Source: Bradyrhizobiaceae bacterium Ga0074131 (GTDB lineage Bacteria > Pseudomonadota > Alphaproteobacteria > Rhizobiales > Xanthobacteraceae). From it: a stretch of DNA of 64,000 bases. The DNA lies in NCBI GenBank assembly GCA_001464035.1, contig LNEC01000019.1:620001-684000 (forward strand). Reading direction: 5' to 3'. The position numbers were made by a program, and so were the translations under genes. The notes beneath the pieces are model-generated. The model ran no database searches. It saw nothing but the letters and a program-made list of their open reading frames with translations, and had not been told where the DNA came from. This document shows, piece by piece, positions 51,872 through 60,356 of the stretch. Each line of letters opens with the position of its first letter. Position 1 is the stretch's first letter.

Positions 51872-53044
51872 TCATCGCGCTGTCGGCGCGACCTCGAGCT
51901 TGCCCGACAGGATCACCTTGCCGACGTCTTCATAATGGCTGTCGCGGGCCTGGAGCTGCTGGTTGATGGCGTGCATGTCGCGGAAGCGGCGCTCGAACGG
52001 GTTGGCGCTGAACACCGCGGTGGCCCCCGCCATGTGATAGGCGGTGTCGACCACGGCTGTCGACTCATGGATGGTCCAGGTCGAGGCCAGCCGCAGCGCG
52101 GAGCGATGGGCCTCGGTGAAGGCATCGCCACGCACCAGATCGCGCCATACCTCCGCGGCGGTCGCATAGAGATAGGCGCGCGTGGACCGCAGCCTGGCTT
52201 CGGTGCGCCCGATCAGGCCCTGCACCGCGCTGTTCTCGCGCATCGCGCCGAGCCCCTGCGGCTGCTTGGCCCGCGACAGCGCGATGGCGGCATCCAGTGT
52301 GGCGCGGGCGACGCCGAGCGAGGTCGCGCCAAAGCCCATGCTGTAGACCATTTGAGTGGGGATCCGGTAGAGCGGGCCGTCTTCGCGCAACGCCGTCGGT
52401 TCGTCGCGCAGCGCGGTGAACTGCTCGGGGATGAAGAGGTCCTCGACCGAATAGGAATCGGTGCCGGTGCCGTTGAGCCCGATCACGTCCCAGACGTCGT
52501 ACATCGTGGCGCTGGTCACCGGGAACAGGATGGTGCGGATCTCCGGCGAGCCGTCGGGCTTGCGGCGGGGTGAGCCGTCGGCCTCGACGATGCGGACGTG
52601 GGCGCCGAGCCAGCTCGCCTGCCGCGAGCCGCTGGCGAAATCCCAGCGCGCGCTGGCCTTGTAGCCGCCGGGAACCGCCTGCACGGTGTGATTGATCGCG
52701 CCCCAGGCCAGAATGCCGGGCGCGACGTTGAAGATCTCGCTGGCCGGTTCGGGGTCGAGATAGGCCGAGACCATGGCGCAGACGCCGCACTGGCCGAGGC
52801 ACCACGCGGTCGAGGCATCGGCCTTGGCGATCTCCTCCTGCATCTGCATGAAGATCTCGAGCGGCGCCTCGGCGCCGCCGAGGCTTTTGGGCAGCAGCGC
52901 ACGATAAAGCCCGTTCTCGAGCAGCGCCGACACCACAGGCTGGGTGAGGCGTCGCGTCCGCTCGATCTCGTTGGCCTCGCGCGCGATCAGCGGCTGCAGC
53001 GCCTGCGCCCGCGCGACGAGGTCGAAACCGGGAAGCTTGTTCAT
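51872..53044 (-). CDS. acyl-CoA dehydrogenase-like flavoprotein monooxygenase/oxidoreductase
   Basis: A 390-residue protein of the acyl-CoA dehydrogenase fold. The N-terminal helical domain has RTRRLTQPVVSALLENGLYR, the middle domain ends EPASEIFNVAPG and WDFASGSRQASWLGAHV, and the C-terminal Acyl-CoA_dh_2 part is near 240-380. This subgroup (HsaA/DszC/hydroxylase-like) often uses reduced flavin rather than CoA substrates, and no clear base Glu is seen. GAGGAAACGC precedes ATG 53044. The same leader precedes the MFS gene next to it, suggesting joint use. Confidence 0.8.
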   Translation of the reverse strand: MNKLPGFDLVARAQALQPLIAREANEIERTRRLTQPVVSALLENGLYRALLPKSLGGAEAPLEIFMQMQEEIAKADASTAWCLGQCGVCAMVSAYLDPEPASEIFNVAPGILAWGAINHTVQAVPGGYKASARWDFASGSRQASWLGAHVRIVEADGSPRRKPDGSPEIRTILFPVTSATMYDVWDVIGLNGTGTDSYSVEDLFIPEQFTALRDEPTALREDGPLYRIPTQMVYSMGFGATSLGVARATLDAAIALSRAKQPQGLGAMRENSAVQGLIGRTEARLRSTRAYLYATAAEVWRDLVRGDAFTEAHRSALRLASTWTIHESTAVVDTAYHMAGATAVFSANPFERRFRDMHAINQQLQARDSHYEDVGKVILSGKLEVAPTAR

Positions 53045-53164
53045 GCGTTTCCTCGCCCCTTGTTCCGCCGTGTGCCGGCTTCTTGTTGATGGCGGCGCAA
53101 TGGTGGTCCATCCGCCGCCGCCGATCAAGAGAGGCCAAGGGCACCGATCGACAGGACCTTCGTG

Positions 53165-54400
53165 TCAGGCCGTCGCGGGTCCGAGGTGAAGCGCGGGCTG
53201 TGACGGCCGCCGCTTCGAGGGGAAACCCAGCGCCACCGCGACCGCCGCCAGACCGATGCCGAACGAACCGACATAGAGCCAGAAATAGCCGTGGAAGGTG
53301 TCGAACACCCAGCCGCCGGCCCAAGGCCCGAGCGCCATGCCGAGGCTCGCGAAAGCGGAAACCGCGCCGAACACCGTGCCCATGATGCGCGCGCCGAAAA
53401 ACTCCCGCACCAGCACGGCGTAGAGTGGCATCACCCCGCCATAGGCGAGGCCGAACACGACGGAGAGCGCGTAGAATTCGCCGAGCTGGCCGACCGCGAG
53501 ATAGGTCGCCACGCACAGCGCCTGCACCGATAGCCCAGCGACCAGCACCGGCTTGGCCCCGATGCGGTCCGCCATCACGCCGAGCGCGAGGCGGCCGCCC
53601 AGGCCGGAGAATCCGGCGAGGCTGTAGACGGTGACCGCGGTCAGCGGCGCGATGCCGCAGACCATGGCGTAGCTCACCATGTGGAAGATCGGCCCCGAAT
53701 GCGCCGCGCAGCAGGCGAAATGCGCCAGCGCCAGCGTGATGAATTGCGGTGTGCGGAACGCCTGCGCCGCGCTCCACTCCACTTGAGGCGCCTTCGTGCC
53801 ATCAGCGCCGGAAGGCGCTGCCGGCTGGGGCGCCTGGCGCACCAGGAACGAGGCCGGGATCAACAACGCCGAGGCGGCGATGCCGATCACCAGCATCGCG
53901 GTGCGCCAGTCATAGGTCGTGATCAGCCAGCTCGCGAACGGCGCCACCGTCAGCGGCGCCACGCCCATGCCGGCCGACACCAGCGACACCGCGAGGCTGC
54001 GCTGGTGTTCGATCCAGGCGCTGGCGATCGCCATCATCGGCGCATAGAAAGCGCCGGCGGCGACCCCGATCAGGACGCCGAACAGCAGTTGAAACTGCCA
54101 CAGGCTGCTGGCCATGCTCGCGGTCACCAGGCCGAGCCCGAGCAGCACGCTGCCGGCCAGCACCACGATGCGGGTGCCGTAGCGGTCCGACAGCGCCCCC
54201 CAGAAAAACGCCGCGACGCCCATGCAGAGGAAGTTCAGCGTCGACGCCGCCGAGACGCCGGCGCGCGACCAGCCCATCGCTTCGGAGATCGGCTGCAGGA
54301 ACACCGCCAGCGACAGCATCGATCCGAAGCCCACGCAGGTCATCAGCGCGCCGGCGCCGACGACGACCCAGCCATAATTGAAACCGGCTGATTGGCTCAT
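53165..54400 (-). CDS. MFS transporter (OFA/monocarboxylate-like)
   Basis: A 411-residue transporter with twelve helices. GALSDRYGTRIVV is the loop 2-3 motif and LALGVMADRIGAKPV its repeat in the second half. The opening NYGWVVVGAGALMTCVGFGS resembles the oxalate/formate and monocarboxylate group. Ligand unknown; an organic acid is likely. ATG 54400 is fixed by GAGGAAACGC just upstream, identical to the leader of the flavoprotein gene at 53044. The upstream toxin frame runs into this gene. Confidence 0.85.
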   Translation of the reverse strand: MSQSAGFNYGWVVVGAGALMTCVGFGSMLSLAVFLQPISEAMGWSRAGVSAASTLNFLCMGVAAFFWGALSDRYGTRIVVLAGSVLLGLGLVTASMASSLWQFQLLFGVLIGVAAGAFYAPMMAIASAWIEHQRSLAVSLVSAGMGVAPLTVAPFASWLITTYDWRTAMLVIGIAASALLIPASFLVRQAPQPAAPSGADGTKAPQVEWSAAQAFRTPQFITLALAHFACCAAHSGPIFHMVSYAMVCGIAPLTAVTVYSLAGFSGLGGRLALGVMADRIGAKPVLVAGLSVQALCVATYLAVGQLGEFYALSVVFGLAYGGVMPLYAVLVREFFGARIMGTVFGAVSAFASLGMALGPWAGGWVFDTFHGYFWLYVGSFGIGLAAVAVALGFPSKRRPSQPALHLGPATA

Positions 54401-54517
54401 GCGTTTCCTCGCATTTTCTTGGGTGTTTATGGTGTGAGCGGCGTGATGGTGGCTCATCCGGTGGCGCGTGGCAAGACGGAGGCGAGCATGTCTCGCATTC
54501 CAGCCATGAGCTGCTTC

Positions 54518-54845
54518 GGCGCGCCAGCCCAAGCACCATCATCAGTGCACTGTTGAGCCGCTCGGATGTCTCGCCATCGAGCGATCCCAGCACCCGCCGG
54601 ACGCGGTCTCGCCGCAACGCGTTGATCTTGTCCGTCATGATCTGCGAGCGAAGCCGCAAGCCGTTGTGCGCCGAGGGCGCAACCACCGGCCGCAGATGAT
54701 GGAACTTGCTGACGTCTGACGACATCGGGCAAATCAGCACAGAGTTCGTCGTGTTACCGAGTTCATCCGCCTGGACGATGACTCCCGGACGCGGTTTGCC
54801 CAAATCGCCCTGCGCGACGAGCAGCACCACGTCGCCGCGCTTCAC
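54518..54845 (-). CDS. MazF/PemK-type mRNA interferase toxin, normal stop lost
   Basis: The frame starts with GTG 54845 and reads KRGDVVLLVAQGDLGKPRPG, VIVQADELGN, LICPMSSDV and SQIMTDKINALRRDRVRRVL, a full MazF/PemK fold with its typical RNA-cleavage residues. Homology ends at ALMMVLGLAR (about residue 109, base 54518), where family members stop. Here the frame continues to 53910, overlapping the MFS gene by about 490 bases, while a TGA in another frame lies at 54454. A frameshift near the 3' end is likely. The toxin overlaps the antitoxin stop by 4 bases (GTGA). Activity may be kept or lost. Confidence 0.7.
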
Positions 54846-55078
54846 GACCAGTCTGCCGGATCCCGGACGGTGTCCAGCCAGTCATCGATCGCAGCATCCT
54901 CGGGATGCTTGGATAGCATCGCGACCTCACGGCGAATCTCCGCCAGCACCTTGGGATCGCGCAAATCCGGCACCCAATGCTGCGCCGGCCGCAGGCCCTG
55001 CGCGCGCAGCCGCTCGCGGCGCGACGCCATGCGCTGCTTCGGGGCCTGAGGCTTTGCCTTTTTTGGGGTCGTGGCCAT
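54842..55078 (-). CDS. antitoxin (MazE-like, DUF3018 type)
   Basis: A 78-residue basic protein: a Lys/Arg-rich N-terminus (ATTPKKAKPQAPKQRMASRR), RLRAQGLRPAQHWVPDLRDP and an acidic C-terminus (DDWLDTVRDPADWS), the typical form of the antitoxins paired with PemK/MazF. It would neutralise the toxin and repress the operon. The palindrome 55088-55101 directly upstream is the likely operator. Its stop overlaps the toxin start. Confidence 0.8.
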   Translation of the reverse strand: MATTPKKAKPQAPKQRMASRRERLRAQGLRPAQHWVPDLRDPKVLAEIRREVAMLSKHPEDAAIDDWLDTVRDPADWS

Positions 55079-55087
55079 TACCAATAA

Positions 55088-55101
55088 CGTAACATGTTAC
55101 G
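55088..55101 (-). promoter_or_regulatory. perfect 14-bp palindromic operator of the toxin-antitoxin operon
   Basis: CGTAACATGTTACG reads the same on both strands and ends 10 bases upstream of the antitoxin ATG. Its AT content contrasts with the GC-rich surroundings. Autoregulation by the antitoxin (with the toxin as co-repressor) is the norm for this family. Confidence 0.65.
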
Positions 55102-55338
55102 GGCACGAATTTACGAGAATCGGGATCGGGCCATGATCTGGCACCGCTCACGCGCGCCGCCATGATGGACTCGTGCCCCTGATTTGCCCGACGTGCCAAA
55201 TCGTTTCGCACAATGCGTCAGGTATCACGCCACCGCCGTCTTACTGTGCATGGGGTTGTTTTCGATATTTTTGTTGTCGGGCCCCGGGAGCCCCAGCCCG
55301 GACCTATCTCGTCATGCTCCAGCGGTCGAGCATCCGCC

Positions 55339-57144
55339 TCAGCTATCCACCTTCAGCGCCGCAATGAACGCTTCCTGCGGGATGTCGACCTTGCCGAACT
55401 GCCGCATCTTCTTCTTGCCTTCCTTCTGCTTCTCCAGAAGTTTCCGCTTGCGCGTGATGTCGCCGCCGTAGCACTTGGCGGTGACGTCCTTGCGCAGCGC
55501 GCGCACGGTTTCGCGGGCGATCACCTTGCCGCCGATCGCGGCCTGGATCGGGATCACGAACATGTGCGGCGGGATCAGCTCCTTCATCTTCTCGACCATG
55601 GCGCGGCCGCGGCCTTCGGCGCGGGTGCGATGCACCAGCATCGAGAGCGCGTCGACCGGCTCGAGGTTGACGAGGATCTGCATCTTGACCAGATCGGCCG
55701 GCTTGTAGTCGGTGAGGTGGTAGTCGAACGAGGCATAGCCCTTGGAAACCGACTTCAGGCGGTCGTAGAAATCGAACACCACTTCGTTGAGCGGCAGCTC
55801 GTACTTCACCATGGCGCGATTGCCGACATAGGTGAGCTCTTTCTGGTTGCCGCGGCGGTCCTGGCAGAGTTTCAGGACGCTGCCGAGATATTCGTCGGGG
55901 GTGAGGATCGTGGCCTCGATCCATGGCTCGTGGATCTCGGCAATCTTCACCACGTCGGGCATGTCGATCGGATTGTGGATCTCGATCTCCCGCCCGTCGG
56001 TGAGGTGCATCTTGTAGATCACGCTCGGCGCGGTCGCGATCAGATTGAGATCGAATTCGCGGTGCAGCCGCTCCTGGATGATTTCCAGATGCAGCAGTCC
56101 GAGGAAGCCGCAGCGGAAGCCGAAGCCGAGCGCCGCGGAAGTTTCCATCTCGAACGAGAAGCTGGCGTCGTTGAGCCTGAGCTTGCCCATCGCCGCGCGA
56201 AGCGTTTCAAAATCGTCGGCGTCGACCGGGAACAGGCCGCAGAACACCACGGGGATGGCCGGCTTGAAGCCCGGCAGCATGTCGGTCACCGGCTTCCTGT
56301 CGTCGGTGATGGTGTCGCCGACGCGGGTGTCGGCCACTTCCTTGATCGCGGCAGTGATAAACCCGATCTCGCCGGGGCCAAGTTCGTCGATCTGCGTCAT
56401 CTTCGGCGTGAAGAAGCCGACGCGCTCGACGTCATAGGCGGCGTTGGTGCCCATCATGCGGATGCGCTGGCCTTTCTTCATCACGCCGTCGACGATGCGA
56501 ACCAGCACCACGACGCCGAGATAGACGTCGTACCAGCTGTCGACCAGCAGCGCCTTCAGCGAGGCGCCGCGGTCGCCCTTCGGCGGCGGCAGCCGATGCA
56601 CGATGGCTTCCAGCACGTCGTCGATGCCGAGACCGGTTTTCGCCGAGATCATCACCGCGTCGGAGGCGTCGATGCCGATCACGTCCTCAATCTGGCGCTT
56701 GACCTGATCCGGTTCCGCCGCCGGCAGGTCGATCTTGTTCAGCACCGGCACGATCTCGTGGCCGGCGTCGAGCGCGTGGTAGACATTTGCCAATGTCTGC
56801 GCCTCGACGCCCTGGCTGGCATCGACCACCAGCAAGGAGCCCTCACAGGCCGCCAAAGAGCGCGAAACCTCGTAAGCAAAATCGACATGGCCGGGGGTGT
56901 CGATCAGGTTGAGGATGTAGCTGTTGCCGTCCTTGGCCAGATAGGTCAGCCGCACGGTCTGCGCCTTGATGGTGATGCCGCGCTCGCGCTCGATCTCCAT
57001 GGAATCGAGCACCTGCTCCTTCATCTCGCGCGCCTGCAGGCCCCCGGTGGTCTGGATCAGACGGTCGGCCAGCGTCGATTTGCCATGGTCGATATGCGCA
57101 ACGATGGCGAAGTTGCGGATGTTGGAAACAGGGATGGATGTCAT
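55339..57144 (-). CDS. lepA: elongation factor 4 (LepA)
   Basis: A 601-residue translational GTPase that back-translocates stalled ribosomes. G1 is AHIDHGKST, G3 DTPGHVDF, G4 NKIDLP. The EF-G-like domains and the LepA-specific C-terminal domain (MRQFGKVDIPQEAFIAAL) are present; the length matches E. coli LepA (599). ATG 57144 begins TSIPVSNIRNFAIVAHIDHG, as in relatives. Divergent from the glycosyltransferase gene. Confidence 0.95.
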   Translation of the reverse strand: MTSIPVSNIRNFAIVAHIDHGKSTLADRLIQTTGGLQAREMKEQVLDSMEIERERGITIKAQTVRLTYLAKDGNSYILNLIDTPGHVDFAYEVSRSLAACEGSLLVVDASQGVEAQTLANVYHALDAGHEIVPVLNKIDLPAAEPDQVKRQIEDVIGIDASDAVMISAKTGLGIDDVLEAIVHRLPPPKGDRGASLKALLVDSWYDVYLGVVVLVRIVDGVMKKGQRIRMMGTNAAYDVERVGFFTPKMTQIDELGPGEIGFITAAIKEVADTRVGDTITDDRKPVTDMLPGFKPAIPVVFCGLFPVDADDFETLRAAMGKLRLNDASFSFEMETSAALGFGFRCGFLGLLHLEIIQERLHREFDLNLIATAPSVIYKMHLTDGREIEIHNPIDMPDVVKIAEIHEPWIEATILTPDEYLGSVLKLCQDRRGNQKELTYVGNRAMVKYELPLNEVVFDFYDRLKSVSKGYASFDYHLTDYKPADLVKMQILVNLEPVDALSMLVHRTRAEGRGRAMVEKMKELIPPHMFVIPIQAAIGGKVIARETVRALRKDVTAKCYGGDITRKRKLLEKQKEGKKKMRQFGKVDIPQEAFIAALKVDS

Positions 57145-57256
57145 GGGCGCGGGATAGCATTGGCACCCCGCTGCGGCAACCATAATGCGGCTTTTTGGCG
57201 GGCTTCTTCACGCCAAGCTGATTCCAACTCGAGCCAAAAAGCGGTACGCAGGCGCC

Positions 57257-58885
57257 ATGTCGACTGCATCATTCCTGCCCGCCGCTTCACGCGCGCGGCG
57301 CTGGCCGAAGCCCCGGCGATGGGCGGCCTGGCTGGCTGTGAAGGCCTGCGATCCGAAGACCAGCCTCTGGCTGGTGATCGGCTTTGCCGCCGCCCATGCG
57401 GTGCTCTGGACCCTGATCCTGGTCAACCTGAAGCTGGCCCAGGATGTCCACTTTGACGTCGCGGAAGCCTTCGCCTGGGGCCAGAAGTTCCAGCTCGGCT
57501 ATGGCAAGCATCCGCCGCTCGCGGGTTGGATCGCCGGACTCTGGTTCATGGTTTTTCCCGTCGCCAACTGGGCGACCTACGCGCTGGCGATGGCGACGCT
57601 GGGCTGCGGCCTCGTGATCTCATGGCTGATCGCGCTGCGGGTGGTGGATCGGCGCCGCGCCTTCTTTGTCGTGTTGATGCTGGCGCTCTATCCGATCTTC
57701 AACTTCAAGGGTTTCAAGTACAATCCGGACCTGCTTCAGCTGGTGACCTTGCCGCTATTGGTGCTGGCCTATCTCAATGCGTTCGAGAAGCGCAGTGTGC
57801 GTGCCGGCCTGTGGCTCGGGCTCGCCGGCGCGCTGGCGCTGATGACGAAATACTGGGTGCTGACCATGATCGGCGCCATCGGGCTGGCGGCATTGCTGCA
57901 TCCCGACCGTATGCTGTTACTGCGCTCGCCGGCGCCGTGGGTGGCGATCGCTACGCTGGCGGTGGCGATGCTGCCGCATCTGTGGTGGCTGCGGAAAGTG
58001 GATTTCGTGCCGCTGACCTATGCCGGCGATGTCTACGGGCTGGTGGACCGCGCGCATAACGCTCAACTGGTGTTCGGCTATGTCGGCCACAATCTCGCGC
58101 TGCTCGCGCTTCCGATCGCACTGGCGGCGCTGGCGCTGTCCTGGAGACCGCCTTCATGGGCGACGCTGACGCGGCGACCCTCGAAATGGTTCGCGCACAG
58201 CTGGTCGCCCGGCGGCAACCCCAGTGTGAACCTGCCGCAGGCGCGCAATATCTGGATCATCCAGGCGATCGTCGCGATCGGCCCGCCGCTCGGCGGCTTG
58301 TTCTTCACCGTTTACATGAAGACCGACTGGGGTATCTCGCTGTTCTTCCTGACGCCGCTGGCGTTGGCGGCGATTCCGGCGCTGCGGGTCCAGAAGATGG
58401 CGCTGGTGCATTTGACCGCGATCTGGCTCGCGATCACGCTCGCGGCACTGGTCGCATCGCCTTACATCGCTTCACATGCGATGATGGCGAATCCGAACGG
58501 GGCCGTGACCTATGGTGCGCGTTCCGAACTAGCCCGCGAACTGACGCTGGCCTGGCGCATCCGGTTTCATTCACGCTGGCCCGTGGTGGTAGCCACCACG
58601 GAAGTGAATCAGCCGCTGACATTCTACAGTTCGGACCATCCGGCCCCTTTCACGCCGGGCGAACTCTGGTCGTCGGGATTGACCTCGCTGCAGGAGGCCA
58701 GACGCCTCGGTTTCATCGGGGTGTGCGATACCACCGATGGCCGGCTGCCGGTCTGCGAGGCGTGGATGGCGGCGAATGCCGCCGATGCCGAGCGCCTCAC
58801 CATCACCACGCAGCGATTCTTCAAGGGGCATCCCGGACCGGCGATCACCTGGAAGGTCTTTATCGCGCCGCCGGCGAAGCAGTGA
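57257..58885 (+). CDS. GT39/ArnT-like membrane glycosyltransferase
   Basis: A 542-residue membrane protein. VNLKLAQDVHFDVAEAFAWG near residue 65 gives the acidic pair of the first loop of GT-C enzymes, and GKHPPLAGWIAGLW follows it. About ten to twelve helices fill residues 35-430; a soluble C-terminal part follows. GT39/ArnT-like enzymes use polyprenyl-phosphate sugars to decorate lipid A or proteins. The first ~30 residues are Arg-rich. ATG 57257 is the first credible start. It stands alone, divergent from lepA. Confidence 0.8.
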   Translation: MSTASFLPAASRARRWPKPRRWAAWLAVKACDPKTSLWLVIGFAAAHAVLWTLILVNLKLAQDVHFDVAEAFAWGQKFQLGYGKHPPLAGWIAGLWFMVFPVANWATYALAMATLGCGLVISWLIALRVVDRRRAFFVVLMLALYPIFNFKGFKYNPDLLQLVTLPLLVLAYLNAFEKRSVRAGLWLGLAGALALMTKYWVLTMIGAIGLAALLHPDRMLLLRSPAPWVAIATLAVAMLPHLWWLRKVDFVPLTYAGDVYGLVDRAHNAQLVFGYVGHNLALLALPIALAALALSWRPPSWATLTRRPSKWFAHSWSPGGNPSVNLPQARNIWIIQAIVAIGPPLGGLFFTVYMKTDWGISLFFLTPLALAAIPALRVQKMALVHLTAIWLAITLAALVASPYIASHAMMANPNGAVTYGARSELARELTLAWRIRFHSRWPVVVATTEVNQPLTFYSSDHPAPFTPGELWSSGLTSLQEARRLGFIGVCDTTDGRLPVCEAWMAANAADAERLTITTQRFFKGHPGPAITWKVFIAPPAKQ

Positions 58886-58969
58886 TCCTGGCTCGCCTCT
58901 CCGCGCAGGAACGGGGCGAGCGCGCGCGTTGTCTCGGTGGCGAGAGCGGTGCGACGAATTCAAGAGGCC

Positions 58970-59299
58970 TCACACGCCCTCTTCGTTGAACTTGCCGGCG
59001 ACAAGTTCGGTGATCGCGTCGAGCGCGGCCTGCGCCTCGGGGCCTGTCGCCGAGACGACGATAGAGGTGCCCGGTCCGGCCGACAGCATCATCAGTCCCA
59101 TGATCGAGGTGCCGCCGACCGTCTCGTTGCCTTTGGTAACCCAGACCTCGGCGTTGAAACGCTCCACCATCTGAACGAATTTCGCCGAGGCGCGTGCGTG
59201 CAGGCCGCGCTTGTTGATGATGGGAAGTTCCCGGGACATCGCACCCGAGGGGACGCTCGGCCCGGCATCGACCCTTGGTGCCGCGCCGTCGTCGCTCAT
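58970..59299 (-). CDS. HPr-like phosphocarrier of the incomplete PTS
   Basis: A 109-residue protein. The HPr fold starts at about residue 22 (SRELPIINKRGLHARASAKF) with the phosphorylated H34 in RGLHARASA; GGTSIMGLMML contains S65, the site a HPr kinase would use. An acidic 20-residue leader precedes the domain; ATG 59239 would give the bare domain, but the ATG at 59299 overlaps the EIIA stop by 4 bases (ATGA), which supports the longer form. It lies in the chvI-chvG-hprK-EIIA-HPr order of alphaproteobacteria. Confidence 0.88.
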   Translation of the reverse strand: MSDDGAAPRVDAGPSVPSGAMSRELPIINKRGLHARASAKFVQMVERFNAEVWVTKGNETVGGTSIMGLMMLSAGPGTSIVVSATGPEAQAALDAITELVAGKFNEEGV

Positions 59300-59697
59300 T
59301 TGCCGGCGAGAACCCGGCTGGCGATCGTCACGTATTTGCGTCCGGCTTCCTGCGCCATGGCGATGGCGTCGGGAAGCGACCGCTCCTCGCGAACTTTGGC
59401 AAGCTTGACCAGCATGGGAAGATTGATTCCCGCGAGCACTTCCACCTTGGGGCGGCTCATGCAGGAAATCGCGAGATTGGAAGGCGTGCCGCCGAACATG
59501 TCGGTGAGGATGGCGACGCCATCGCCACTGTCGACGCGGTTGACGGCTTCGATGATGTCACTTCGACACAAATCGGAATCATCCTCGGCACCGATGGTGA
59601 CGGCTTCGATTTGTTTTTGCGGGCCCATGACATGTTCGAGCGCCGCCTTGAACTCGTCGGCAAGGCGCCCATGGGTCACAAGTACTAGACCAATCAT
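59296..59697 (-). CDS. EIIA component of mannose-type PTS (EIIA-Man-like)
   Basis: A 133-residue cytoplasmic protein, MIGLVLVTHGRLADEF with phospho-acceptor H9, then GVAILTDMFGGTPSNLA, as in EIIA-Man/ManX. No EIIB, EIIC or EIID partner is visible, so it probably acts in regulation rather than sugar uptake. GAGGAG precedes ATG 59697. Its stop overlaps the HPr start. Confidence 0.9.
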   Translation of the reverse strand: MIGLVLVTHGRLADEFKAALEHVMGPQKQIEAVTIGAEDDSDLCRSDIIEAVNRVDSGDGVAILTDMFGGTPSNLAISCMSRPKVEVLAGINLPMLVKLAKVREERSLPDAIAMAQEAGRKYVTIASRVLAGK

Positions 59698-59828
59698 CGG
59701 AAACTCCTCGCGGGTGCTTTTTGGTGCACCGCACGAACGCGCCACTTTGACCATCCGGAGCCCCTGCGCAAGAGGGGATCTTCGCGATTCTCCCGGAAAG
59801 TAGGGGTAGGAATGGGAGCCGCGCCGAT

Positions 59829-60356
59829 CTATTCGGTCGCGAGTGTGGAACTGATATGGTTACCAATTCCCTTCGGGCAATCGCCCGAAAGGTGTGGGGA
59901 AGATGAAATCGCCGTCATGGTCAGTGCAGCGATAACGAGAGGAAGCGCAGCATAACCAACGCCGGCGGGAATTCTAGGTAGCTCAATACCGTGTATCTCG
60001 ACCCGAAGCGCTTCCGGCGGCGGCAGGCGCAGCGCATCGGGGGCAGCCAGATCGACCACCAGGCCTACAATGGCTTCCGGCGCGAAGTCGCAGTTGAAGA
60101 TCCCGAGCCCGCGAATTTCGATCAGGCCGGCCAGTTGGCGCGCCGGTCGAACCAGCAATTGCCTGGAGGCTGCGTCAAGATGCACACGATCGTCCCCGAC
60201 CAGCACGGCTCTCTGTATCTGCCCGGCGCGTCCGGCCAGGATCAGATCGAACGCCAGTCGAGACTTGCCGGCGCCTGAGGGCCCACGGATCAGCACCGCC
60301 CGATCGCCCACCAGCACGGCTGAAGCGTGCACGCTGGCGGCTTCCGCGTCCTTCAT
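59829..60356 (-). CDS. hprK: HPr kinase/phosphorylase, short alphaproteobacterial form
   Basis: A 175-residue protein. Only the kinase domain is present, with the Walker A GPSGAGKS at 25-32 and DDRVHLDAASRQ as part of the HPrK/P signature; Firmicutes enzymes have an extra N-terminal domain. It would phosphorylate HPr on Ser and reverse the reaction, sensing energy state. Its start overlaps the chvG stop by 4 bases. The last ~25 residues are unlike other family members. Confidence 0.9.
   Translation of the reverse strand: MKDAEAASVHASAVLVGDRAVLIRGPSGAGKSRLAFDLILAGRAGQIQRAVLVGDDRVHLDAASRQLLVRPARQLAGLIEIRGLGIFNCDFAPEAIVGLVVDLAAPDALRLPPPEALRVEIHGIELPRIPAGVGYAALPLVIAALTMTAISSSPHLSGDCPKGIGNHISSTLATE

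Noticed and set aside
55213..57456. 747-codon frame on the plus strand
   Set aside because: Antisense to lepA, which is certain.
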